A stretch of DNA of 10,126 bases from Clostridiales bacterium (GTDB lineage Bacteria > Bacillota > Clostridia > Oscillospirales > JAAYXM01). Position numbers and translations under genes: made by a program. How positions within the stretch are numbered: the stretch's first letter is position 1; every line of letters starts with the position of its first letter. The stretch spans positions 1 to 10,126 of the forward strand of contig JAAYXM010000154.1 of the NCBI GenBank assembly GCA_012515925.1. The letters are read 5' to 3'. The notes below the pieces were generated by a model. That model did no database searches, was not told where the DNA came from, and saw only the letters and a list, made by a program, of their open reading frames with translations. Positions 1 to 6,287 of this stretch are shown here, piece after piece.

Positions 1-1
1 G

Positions 2-505
2 GATATGAGCCTTGACGTGGGCGCGATAGCGAAGGGGTATGCCGCGGAATGCGTCGCGAGGCTTCTTAAGGAAAACGGGTATAACGACGTGCTTTTAAGC
101 GTCGGTGGGAATGTGCGGGCTTTGGGCGCGCGAGATGACGGCACAGCCTGGGAAGTCGGAATCGCGGACCCGTTTGACAAAGCGCGTACGGTGAATACCG
201 TAAGCTTAAAGGATACGTCTCTTGTCGCAAGCGGCGATTATCAGAGATATTATACGGTAAACGGCAGAAGGTACCACCATATTATTAACCCCGAGACGTT
301 AATGCCAGCGGAGGGGTTTACCGCGGTAAGCGTAATTTCGGAGAGCTCGGCGGTTGCCGACGCGCTGTCCACCGCGCTGTTTATTCTGCCGTTAGACGTT
401 GGGCAAAAGCTTATCGGAGGGATACCAAACACATACGCTGTTTGGGTAATGCCCGACGGCAGCGTGAAATACAGCCCCGGCTTTGAAAAGATTACAAAGT
501 CATAA
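2..505 (+). CDS. apbE: FAD:protein FMN transferase (ApbE family), C-terminal part; 5' end outside window
   Basis: ApbE attaches FMN through a phosphoester bond to Thr/Ser of target proteins, such as Rnf/Nqr subunits, using FAD and Mg2+ on the extracytoplasmic side. The visible part contains the conserved LDVGAIAKGYAAE segment (about nt 11-49, family consensus D-x-G-G-I-A-K-G), then SVGGN, SGDYQRY and the HHIINPETLMPAEG stretch that corresponds to the family's H-x-I-D-P-x-T-G. It ends with ADALSTALF (nt 356-382), which carries the Asp and Thr known in this family to bind Mg2+. Only about 167 residues are present and the family is usually 300 or more, so the ATG at position 5 is internal and the gene runs in from the left. 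The TAA stop at 503-505 lies in the terminator stem. No target protein is visible nearby. The family call is secure; the substrate is unknown. Confidence 0.9.
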   Translation, partial: DMSLDVGAIAKGYAAECVARLLKENGYNDVLLSVGGNVRALGARDDGTAWEVGIADPFDKARTVNTVSLKDTSLVASGDYQRYYTVNGRRYHHIINPETLMPAEGFTAVSVISESSAVADALSTALFILPLDVGQKLIGGIPNTYAVWVMPDGSVKYSPGFEKITKS

Positions 506-542
506 AACAAAACACCATCCGACCGGATGGTGTTTTGTTTTA
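503..542 (+). terminator. Intrinsic terminator after apbE, probably bidirectional
   Basis: A perfect 18-bp stem (503-520 paired with 525-542) has the 4-nt loop GACC. The GC-rich top (CACCATCC / GGATGGTG) is flanked by A-rich and T-rich arms, so a U-rich tail (TGTTTTGTTTT) follows on the plus strand and an equivalent one on the minus strand. The apbE stop codon is part of the stem. It separates apbE from the comEC promoter. Confidence 0.93.
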
Positions 543-571
543 GACGGGGAAAAAAGAGAAGAGAGGCGGGA

Positions 572-600
572 TTAACTTTTATTGTTAATTGTGGTATAAT
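572..600 (+). promoter_or_regulatory. Sigma-A type promoter for the comEC-holA operon
   Basis: A perfect -10 box TATAAT (595-600) is preceded by the extended TGn motif (592-594). A -35 box TTAACT (572-577, four of six consensus positions) lies exactly 17 bp upstream. The predicted transcription start is near 606-607, giving a 5' leader of about 42 nt before the chosen comEC start. This layout rules out the earlier in-frame TTG at 589, which lies inside the promoter. Confidence 0.8.
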
Positions 601-634
601 AACCGCAATGAATCATGCCACAGTATTAACCGGC

Positions 635-642
635 GGGAGGGG
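635..642 (+). promoter_or_regulatory. Ribosome binding site that fixes the comEC start
   Basis: GGGAGGGG lies 6 nt upstream of the TTG at 649. No ATG in the correct frame lies nearby, so this site selects the TTG start. Confidence 0.75.
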
Positions 643-648
643 CGATTA

Positions 649-1338
649 TTGAACAACGGTATTGCTGTGTTTGCTGCTATATTCGCGGCGGCTTTGCTGA
701 CGCTTCAGCAAAGCCCGGAAAACGCTGCGCTGCCGGTGCTTCTCGGCCTTTCGTTTTTGATACTCATCGCGGCGCTTCTTATAAAAAAGAAATACGGCTT
801 AATCGCAGTATCGGTTGTGGCGCTCGCGCTTTCGGTTTCATGGCATGTATTTTCCCGGGAAACAAACAGAATCCCGGATTGGTTTTTTGAAGACAGCGTA
901 AGCATTACCGCACGGGTAACGGATTATTCATATCAGAACTCGAAGGGAACGGGCGTGGTCGTGCGCGCGGCCCTGGAGTCCGTAAACGGGACAAGGCTTA
1001 AGAAAAAGCAGAATCTGCTACTTTACATAGATGACAAGTCGGCGAGCTTTACACCCGGCGGAATCCTTAAACTATCGGCGAACCTGGAAAAGCCGGTCAA
1101 TACAAAGGATTTCCCCGCGTTTACGTATTATAAGTCGCGTTATGTCGATATAATCGGATTTTCCGGGCCCGACTATTCATATACGAAAAGCAGAAAGCCT
1201 GCTATGAGGTATTTGCCTGTTTACGCCGCGCATGTGTTTACGGAACAAATCGCGAAGCTCTTTCCGGGGGACAGCGCGGGATTTATACAGGCTCTTATTA
1301 CGGGTGACAGGCGCGAATTGGATTACGGATTCGATTAA
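649..1338 (+). CDS. comEC: ComEC/Rec2 competence protein, N-terminal fragment (gene split by in-frame TAA)
   Basis: ComEC is the polytopic membrane channel that carries single-stranded DNA into the cytoplasm during natural transformation. This 229-residue fragment begins at a TTG with a good Shine-Dalgarno. It has hydrophobic segments near its N terminus (about residues 4-20, 27-42 and 45-60). A soluble, beta-rich region follows, as in the DUF4131/OB-fold part of ComEC, and it ends with FIQALITGDRRELDYGFD, matching the family's A-L-x-x-G-D-R segment that precedes the Competence domain. There the reading frame meets TAA (1336-1338). The next codon in the same frame is GAT, then ATG, and the family homology continues without a gap. 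Fragment, stop, one residue and second fragment total about 756 codons, a normal ComEC length. I read this as one gene broken by a nonsense substitution. Alternatives are a sequencing error, readthrough or reinitiation. Confidence 0.85.
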   Translation: MNNGIAVFAAIFAAALLTLQQSPENAALPVLLGLSFLILIAALLIKKKYGLIAVSVVALALSVSWHVFSRETNRIPDWFFEDSVSITARVTDYSYQNSKGTGVVVRAALESVNGTRLKKKQNLLLYIDDKSASFTPGGILKLSANLEKPVNTKDFPAFTYYKSRYVDIIGFSGPDYSYTKSRKPAMRYLPVYAAHVFTEQIAKLFPGDSAGFIQALITGDRRELDYGFD

Positions 1339-1341
1339 GAT

Positions 1342-2919
1342 ATGCGCGTAACCGGTCTTTCACACGCGATCGCGGTTTCCGGTATGCATATTTCCTTTTT
1401 GTCCGCGCTTATTATTTTAATCGTCGGAAAGCGGCGCGCGCCGTTTTTTGCCATGCCGATAATGATATTCTTCGCGTTAATGGTTGGGTCGGTATCCTCC
1501 GTGCTCCGCGCGGTTATCATGCAGACCGCGTTTTTTGCTGCCGTATTGCTTAAACGCGAAAATGACAGCTTAAACGCGCTGATGCTTTCACTTATACTTA
1601 TACTGATGATCAACCCGTATTCGGTTTCGGATACAGGGCTTTGGCTGTCATTCTCCTCGACATTGGGCATAGTACTGTTTTCGGGACGAATCAAAGGTTA
1701 TTTTCAAAGGAAAACGGGAACATCAAACGCGCTTTTGCACAGGGCGGTATCCGGCGCCGCGTCGGCGCTCGACATGACTGTCTGCGCGACAGTGTTTACG
1801 ATACCGGTTCTTATGATGAGCGTAAAAAGCGTATCGCTGATTTCGCCCGTGTCGAATATGCTCACGCTGTTTCTTATCGGTATTATGTTCATGCTCGGGT
1901 TGTGCGCGGTTTTGATTTCGTTTATATGGTTTGCGCCCGGGCAGCTTATCGCGGTGTTTATTGTCTTTATATACCGCGTTTTCGAGTTTATCGTGACAAA
2001 GCTTGCCGAAATACCGTTTGCCTCGGTTTATACGGGAAACGCTTATATTATCGCGCTCGCGGCTTACCTCTATGCCTTGCTTGTTATATTCCTCGCGGAT
2101 ACAAAGCGCGTCGCGGGAAAAAAGTATTATATCCGCGGTATAAGCCTCGCGCTGGCGCTTACACTCATTGTTATGATTCCCCCGGCCGGGAACCGCGGCG
2201 GGCTTGAGGTCTCCGTGCTCGACGTGGGTCAGGGATTATGTGTTGCCGCGCATTTCGGCGGGCATAACGTGTTTATTGACTGCGGGGGTAAAAACGCGGG
2301 TGAGATTGCCTATCGCTATCTTCGCGAGCGAAACAGGCGGGAAGCGGACGCGCTTATTCTTACGCATCTCCACGAGGACCATATTAACGGCTGTGAAAGG
2401 CTGCTTGCGAAGGCTAAAATAAAAAGCATGTACATTCCCGGAAAATACCGCGATACGGAAGAGGGGGAGTTTCTCGCCGAAACCGCGCGTGAAAACGGGA
2501 CGGAGGTATTTTACGTATCAAACGACATAAAAATCGGGTTTGATGAAATGTCCGTGAATTTATATTATTTAAGCGGCGCGGATACGGGAAACGAGACCGG
2601 AATCGTCGCTCTGATAAAGCTTTTCGATTTTGAAACGCTTGTTACGGGCGATATCGGCAAAGACTCCGAAAAGAAGCTTGTTTCGGAGAGGAATCTTCCG
2701 GACGTGGAGGCGTATGTAGCCGGGCATCACGGCGGCGGAAACTCCTCTTCGCTTGAGCTTTTAAACCGCGTTCTGCCCGAGCTTACGGTGGTTTCGGCCG
2801 GAGAAAACTATTACGGCCACCCGAGCCCGGAAGCCATAAACAGGTTCAATCTTTTTAAAACCGAGATTAAACGGACTGATATCCACGGGAACGTGGTATT
2901 CTGTTCCGATGATTTTTGA
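1342..2919 (+). CDS. comEC: ComEC/Rec2 competence protein, C-terminal fragment: Competence domain plus metallo-beta-lactamase domain
   Basis: This 525-residue stretch continues the upstream fragment in the same frame. Residues about 3-280 form the multi-helix Competence domain; its first motif is GLSHAIAVSGMH (residues 5-16), typical of ComEC. The extracellular metallo-beta-lactamase-like domain starts at VLDVGQG (D294). It has the metal-binding signature THLHEDH (H342, H344, D346, H347), then TGDIG (D437) and AGHHGGGNSS (H462-H463). In ComEC this domain is thought to degrade the non-transported DNA strand. The ATG at 1342 comes only three bases after the upstream stop and has no clear Shine-Dalgarno, so efficient independent translation is doubtful, although stop-restart reinitiation is conceivable. 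Motifs are intact and no further stop or frameshift is seen, which suggests the disruption is recent or not real. holA follows 15 bp downstream. Confidence 0.87.
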   Translation: MRVTGLSHAIAVSGMHISFLSALIILIVGKRRAPFFAMPIMIFFALMVGSVSSVLRAVIMQTAFFAAVLLKRENDSLNALMLSLILILMINPYSVSDTGLWLSFSSTLGIVLFSGRIKGYFQRKTGTSNALLHRAVSGAASALDMTVCATVFTIPVLMMSVKSVSLISPVSNMLTLFLIGIMFMLGLCAVLISFIWFAPGQLIAVFIVFIYRVFEFIVTKLAEIPFASVYTGNAYIIALAAYLYALLVIFLADTKRVAGKKYYIRGISLALALTLIVMIPPAGNRGGLEVSVLDVGQGLCVAAHFGGHNVFIDCGGKNAGEIAYRYLRERNRREADALILTHLHEDHINGCERLLAKAKIKSMYIPGKYRDTEEGEFLAETARENGTEVFYVSNDIKIGFDEMSVNLYYLSGADTGNETGIVALIKLFDFETLVTGDIGKDSEKKLVSERNLPDVEAYVAGHHGGGNSSSLELLNRVLPELTVVSAGENYYGHPSPEAINRFNLFKTEIKRTDIHGNVVFCSDDF

Positions 2920-2921
2920 CC

Positions 2922-2927
2922 GGAGGT
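2922..2927 (+). promoter_or_regulatory. Ribosome binding site of holA
   Basis: GGAGGT lies 7 nt before the ATG at 2935, a near-ideal Shine-Dalgarno. It sits in the 15-bp gap after the comEC stop, so holA can be translated independently of the broken comEC frame. Confidence 0.8.
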
Positions 2928-2934
2928 AAGGCGC

Positions 2935-3954
2935 ATGCCCGAAATAGATATTAAAGCACTGAAAACCGATATAAAAAACGGCGGATTTTCGCCCGCGTAC
3001 CTGTTTTACGGTGAGGAGAGCTATCTCAGGGAGCATTATTTGTCGATGTTTACCGAAGCCGTTGTGGGCGACAGGTTTCCCGAGTTCAATATCCGTACCT
3101 TTAGCGAGACGCTGCCGGTAAATGATTTTATCGAAGCCTGCGACAGCTTTCCGATGATGTCCGACAAGCGGCTTGTCATTGTACGCGATTTCGACATATT
3201 CAAGGCGGATGAGGACACAAAGAATCGTATTGAAGGTTTTCTTCAAAGCCCGCCGGAGCATTGTGTCGTCCTGTTCTACTACGGAAAAACCGGATTTGCC
3301 CCGGACAGGCGCACTAAATTCTATAAAGCGTTTCTCGGCAAGGCAAAGATAGTATGCTTCAGGCACGCGGGCAAAACCGAGCTTATACCGTGGATTAAGC
3401 GCAGATTCGCGGCGTTAGGTAAGCTAATCGACACCGGGCTTTGCGAGTATCTGATATTCCTGTGCGGCGATCTGATGCAGGATTTGATTCCCGAAATCGA
3501 AAAAATCGCGGCGTATTCAAAGCGCAATGAGATAAAGCGTTCGGATATCGACGCTGTTGCGGCGCCGAAGCCCTCCGCCATTGTGTTTAACCTGACGGAC
3601 GCGCTGCGCGAGAGCAACTTTAAAAAGGCCGTATCCATCGCGGAACAGCTCAAGGAGAGCGGTGAAAAGCCCATACCCATGCTCGCGATGATTGCCAAGC
3701 AGTTCAGACAGCTCTATCTCGCGAAGCTCACAGGCTCCGCGGACGAGCTTATGGGCGCGTGGAATATGGAGTTTTATCGCGCCAGGCGTATTGTCGAGTC
3801 CGCGCGTTCGATGCGGCTTGATTGGATAAAATACGCGATTATGCTGTGCGCTGAAACTGATTTAAGACTTAAAACCGCGAGCAGCGAGGATGAGCTTGAG
3901 GTGATGATTGCCAGGCTCGCGGCGTACGGGGATGAAGGCCATGCTCAGAATTAA
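2935..3954 (+). CDS. holA: DNA polymerase III subunit delta
   Basis: HolA is the delta subunit of the clamp-loader complex, which opens the beta sliding clamp and loads it onto primed DNA during replication. The 339-residue length is typical. The N terminus has the family's AYLFYGEESYLREHYL segment (near residues 21-36), followed by a clamp-contacting region and DSFPMMSDKRLVIVRDF (about residues 69-85), a well-conserved delta feature. Then come LQSPPEHCVVLFYY, a helical middle region including LIPEIEKIAAY, and a C-terminal collar domain (SIAEQLKESGEKPIPMLAMI through the final helices) with the usual KQFRQLYLAK stretch. There is no P-loop, as expected because delta does not hydrolyse ATP. Placement directly behind comEC is a common Firmicute arrangement. 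The gene overlaps the next one by 14 nt, indicating translational coupling. Confidence 0.93.
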   Translation: MPEIDIKALKTDIKNGGFSPAYLFYGEESYLREHYLSMFTEAVVGDRFPEFNIRTFSETLPVNDFIEACDSFPMMSDKRLVIVRDFDIFKADEDTKNRIEGFLQSPPEHCVVLFYYGKTGFAPDRRTKFYKAFLGKAKIVCFRHAGKTELIPWIKRRFAALGKLIDTGLCEYLIFLCGDLMQDLIPEIEKIAAYSKRNEIKRSDIDAVAAPKPSAIVFNLTDALRESNFKKAVSIAEQLKESGEKPIPMLAMIAKQFRQLYLAKLTGSADELMGAWNMEFYRARRIVESARSMRLDWIKYAIMLCAETDLRLKTASSEDELEVMIARLAAYGDEGHAQN

Positions 3955-4537
3955 AGAGGCCGTCATTGTCGAGGGGCGCTATGACAAGATAAAGCTTAAG
4001 AGGATAGTTGACGCGCGGGTTTTTGAGACCGGCGGCTTCGGGGTGTTCAATCAGAAGGAGCTCAAAAGCCTGCTTTGCCGGGTTGCCGAAAAATCCGGGA
4101 TTATTATTTTTACCGACAGCGACGCGGCCGGATTTATGATAAGAAATCATTTAAAAGGGATTCTGCCGAAGGACATGGTAAAGCACGCGTATATACCGCA
4201 GCTTCAAGGCAGGGAGAAACGAAAAAAAGCCGCATCAAAGGAGGGGCTTTTAGGCGTTGAGGGAATTTCCGACGAGGTAATAATAAACGCGCTGATAAGG
4301 TCGGGCGCGACGCTTATGGACGGCACGACAAAGCCGGATTACGCGGGCATTACGAAGCTTGATTTCTATAATGACGGCCTAAGCGGCAAACCGGGAAGCC
4401 ACAAGGCGCGGCAAAGGCTTCTTGCCCGTCTTTGTCTACCCGGGTATATGTCGTCGAACGCTTTGCTTGAGGCTGTAAATATACTTTTAAGCTATGATGA
4501 GTACAAGAGCCTGGTCCGGGATATTTGTCATGATTAA
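3941..4537 (+). CDS. TOPRIM-domain ribonuclease M5-like protein (DUF4093 C-terminal domain)
   Basis: The 198-residue protein starts MLRIKEAVIVEGRYDK, the N-terminal TOPRIM motif with catalytic Glu11, followed by IIIFTDSDAAG (D59 and D61, the DxD metal-binding motif). This matches RNase M5 (rnmV), which matures 5S rRNA precursors, including the G-x-x-I-R region (here GFMIRNHLKGILPK), a basic linker and GVEG before the C-terminal part. The C terminus (DFYNDGLSGKPGSHKARQRL and LPGYMSSNALLEAVN) resembles DUF4093, found in many clostridial RNase M5-like proteins. I chose the ATG at 3941 because homology begins there; ATG 3932 is also possible and adds three residues. The start lies inside holA (14-nt overlap), so translation is probably coupled. 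Neither a 5S rRNA gene nor a ksgA partner is present nearby. The TOPRIM call is firm; true 5S maturation activity is inferred. Confidence 0.82.
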   Translation: MLRIKEAVIVEGRYDKIKLKRIVDARVFETGGFGVFNQKELKSLLCRVAEKSGIIIFTDSDAAGFMIRNHLKGILPKDMVKHAYIPQLQGREKRKKAASKEGLLGVEGISDEVIINALIRSGATLMDGTTKPDYAGITKLDFYNDGLSGKPGSHKARQRLLARLCLPGYMSSNALLEAVNILLSYDEYKSLVRDICHD

Positions 4538-4574
4538 TCCGCCCCCCTCATATAAATAGTATGAGAGGGGCGGA
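4538..4574 (+). promoter_or_regulatory. Stem-loop that sequesters the ribosome binding site of the M23 gene
   Basis: Positions 4538-4552 pair with 4560-4574 as a 15-bp stem with a single C-A mismatch and a 7-nt loop (TAAATAG). The right arm contains the purine-rich Shine-Dalgarno GAGAGGGG (4563-4570) and the A of the ATG at 4574. The left arm starts immediately after the upstream stop codon. No U-tract follows on either strand, so it is not a standard intrinsic terminator. It could block translation of the M23 gene until ribosomes or a factor open it, or stabilise processed mRNA. Confidence 0.65.
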
Positions 4575-5650
4575 TGCCTGTGGCTACCGGAAAATACAGG
4601 CGGTACGGGAATATTAGGAGAGGATGGCGTCAGAGCGCCGGTAATTCCGCGGCCGCGAAACGCGGCGCGGATAAACTGTTTTATTTAAGGCTTTCGATAA
4701 GCGCGGCCATTATTATCGCGGCAATCGTATTGAAGCATACGGCGGCGCCGGAGAATTCGCCGATTCATTCGGTTATAAGCAAATCAATTAACGAGGGAAT
4801 CGGTCTGAGCGAAGCCGTAAACGCGCTCGGCCGCGTAATCAGCGGCGAAAAAGACGTTATCGAGGTATTCAATGATTTTACGAGGAAGATTACAAGCGAG
4901 GGAGAAGACGATAAGGGAATAACCGTGACGGAAGACGCGGAAAACGCAGATATGTCCCCGGATTCCGGGGACGAGGATAAAGAAAAGAAAGCAGAGGAAA
5001 CGGAAAAACGGGAAGACGCCGAAAAACCGGCGGATAACGCGGATACGGCAAAGCCCGCGGACGATTCGGGGCTCGATGATTCGATTATTACAAAGGATTA
5101 TTATGTGAAAGGCCTCGCCGCCGGAAGCGGGCTGCGCGAAATCGAGCTTTTAAGCTTTCAGATGAGCGAGGAGGAGGTTTGCGACGATACTCAGCCCGTG
5201 CCCTTTGAGATACCGCCGCCGTCAAACTGCAGCTATAAGAAGGAAAGCATCGCGTTTAAATACTCGGCGCCTTTATACGGGGTTGTAACCTCGGTTTTCG
5301 GGTATCGGGACCATCCGTTCGGCGGCGACGCGAGCTTTCACACGGGTATCGACATAGCGGCGAAAAAGGGGACCGCCGTCAAGGCCTTCGCCGGCGGGCG
5401 GGTCGCGGAGACGGGAACCAGCAGAGTCTACGGCAATTATGTGCTCCTGTCACATCCTGACGGGTTTTACTCGTTCTACGGGCACAACTCGAAAGTAACG
5501 GTCAAAAAGGGGAAGCAGGTCAAGGTCGGCGACAAGATTGCCGAGGTGGGCTCCACCGGTGTCTCCACCGGGCCGCATCTTCACTTTGAGGTAAGGAAAG
5601 GCGGGCTCCGGCTCAATCCGAAGCACTATATTTCGCCGGACTGCGTATGA
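4574..5650 (+). CDS. Membrane-anchored M23 (LytM) metallopeptidase, SpoIVFA-like
   Basis: This 358-residue protein has a basic cytoplasmic N terminus, one transmembrane segment (about residues 35-53, LFYLRLSISAAIIIAAIVL), then a long acidic low-complexity linker rich in Asp, Glu, Lys and Ala (about residues 105-175). The C-terminal M23/LytM domain (about residues 230-355) includes VTSVFGYRDHP, HTGID (H256, D260), YGH (H304) and HLHFEV (H335, H337), so all zinc and catalytic positions of an active endopeptidase are present. By family knowledge it could cleave peptidoglycan cross-bridges. The four-base overlap (ATGA) with the M50 protease gene matches the spoIVFA-spoIVFB arrangement, in which SpoIVFA is a single-pass LytM-domain protein that anchors and inhibits SpoIVFB. 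I infer that regulatory role here. A general cell-wall hydrolase is the alternative. Confidence 0.82.
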   Translation: MPVATGKYRRYGNIRRGWRQSAGNSAAAKRGADKLFYLRLSISAAIIIAAIVLKHTAAPENSPIHSVISKSINEGIGLSEAVNALGRVISGEKDVIEVFNDFTRKITSEGEDDKGITVTEDAENADMSPDSGDEDKEKKAEETEKREDAEKPADNADTAKPADDSGLDDSIITKDYYVKGLAAGSGLREIELLSFQMSEEEVCDDTQPVPFEIPPPSNCSYKKESIAFKYSAPLYGVVTSVFGYRDHPFGGDASFHTGIDIAAKKGTAVKAFAGGRVAETGTSRVYGNYVLLSHPDGFYSFYGHNSKVTVKKGKQVKVGDKIAEVGSTGVSTGPHLHFEVRKGGLRLNPKHYISPDCV

Positions 5651-6246
5651 CGGAAAATTCGCGTAAATTCGACATAAGCGTCGGGTTTGTGCTGCTTCTC
5701 GCGGTCTTGTATCTGCTTGATTCGGGAAAGCTTCTTTTCCCCGCGCTTGCCGCGGCGCTGCTGCATGAGGCCGGGCATATAATCGCGATTAAGCATTGCG
5801 GCGGTGTTGTCGAGGGCGTCCGTATGCGGGTTTTCGGTGCGCGGGTGATTGTGTCGGCATATCCGATTCTGTCGTATAAAAGCGAGATTATATGCGCCGC
5901 GGCGGGGCCTTTTGCCGGGCTTTTTGCGGCTTACGCGTCCTCGCTAACGGCGGGCTGGCTCGGGCTTGACGGATTATATACGTTTTCAGGCTTAAACCTT
6001 GTGTTGTCCGCGGTAAATCTTTTGCCGATATACCCGCTTGACGGGGGCAGGATTTTATATAACCTGATGCTGATGCTGTTGGATTTCGAGCTTGCGCACA
6101 GGGTCGCGTCTGTCGTGTCCGTCGTGTTTTGCGCGCTTATGATGCTTATGTGCGCGGTTGTGATTAAATATACCGGCTTTCGCCTGACGCTTGTTATTTT
6201 TACGGCGTTTATACTAATCAAGACGGGGGAGATTTCTGTGTCTTGA
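5647..6246 (+). CDS. M50 family site-2 intramembrane metalloprotease, SpoIVFB-like
   Basis: The 199-residue protein is strongly hydrophobic with several predicted transmembrane segments. It carries the site-2 protease zinc motif LLHEAGH (H40, E41, H44) and the third-ligand motif NLLPIYPLDGGRI (N124, D132), both inside hydrophobic stretches. Site-2 proteases cut transmembrane or membrane-associated substrates. SpoIVFB, the closest functional comparison by size (about 200-290 residues, no PDZ domain) and by its LytM-domain partner gene, cleaves pro-sigma-K in the mother-cell membrane during sporulation. The ATG overlaps the TGA of the preceding gene (ATGA), indicating tight translational coupling. 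The last nine or so codons form the left arm of a perfect inverted repeat, and the TGA stop lies in its loop. The M50 call is firm; a role in sporulation is inferred from gene order. Confidence 0.85.
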   Translation: MTENSRKFDISVGFVLLLAVLYLLDSGKLLFPALAAALLHEAGHIIAIKHCGGVVEGVRMRVFGARVIVSAYPILSYKSEIICAAAGPFAGLFAAYASSLTAGWLGLDGLYTFSGLNLVLSAVNLLPIYPLDGGRILYNLMLMLLDFELAHRVASVVSVVFCALMMLMCAVVIKYTGFRLTLVIFTAFILIKTGEISVS

Positions 6247-6270
6247 GACACAGAAATCTCCCCCGTCTTG
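6219..6270. terminator. Perfect 25-bp inverted repeat between convergent genes, probable bidirectional terminator
   Basis: Positions 6219-6243 are the exact reverse complement of 6246-6270. A realistic hairpin has about 24 bp and a TTGA loop, and it contains a run of five G-C pairs. The loop holds the stop codon of the M50 gene (6244-6246), and the gdhA stop lies 18 bp beyond the right arm. Position between convergent genes suggests transcription termination in both directions. Neither side has a clear U-tract, so it may instead act as an RNA 3'-end stabiliser or pause site. A short repeat GTGTCTTG occurs at 6238-6245 and 6272-6279. Confidence 0.6.
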
Positions 6271-6287
6271 CGTGTCTTGTGAAAAAA

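Noticed and set aside
589..648. Upstream TTG start extending comEC by 20 residues
   Set aside because: It lies in the promoter -10 region and has no Shine-Dalgarno; the extension is hydrophilic and unlike a ComEC N-terminus, while TTG 649 has a good site.
1336..1338. Stop codon reassignment (TAA read as an amino acid)
   Set aside because: TAA ends apbE, holA, the TOPRIM gene, the isomerase and the oxidoreductase at family-appropriate lengths, so TAA is a normal stop in this organism.
1641..2207. A 188-codon open frame in another register inside comEC
   Set aside because: It overlaps the intact Competence domain, has no homology pattern, and is rich in Arg/Tyr/Cys as expected for an out-of-frame shadow.
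4538..4574. Reading the stem-loop as an intrinsic terminator
   Set aside because: No U-tract follows either arm, and the right arm is occupied by the start signals of the next gene on the same strand.
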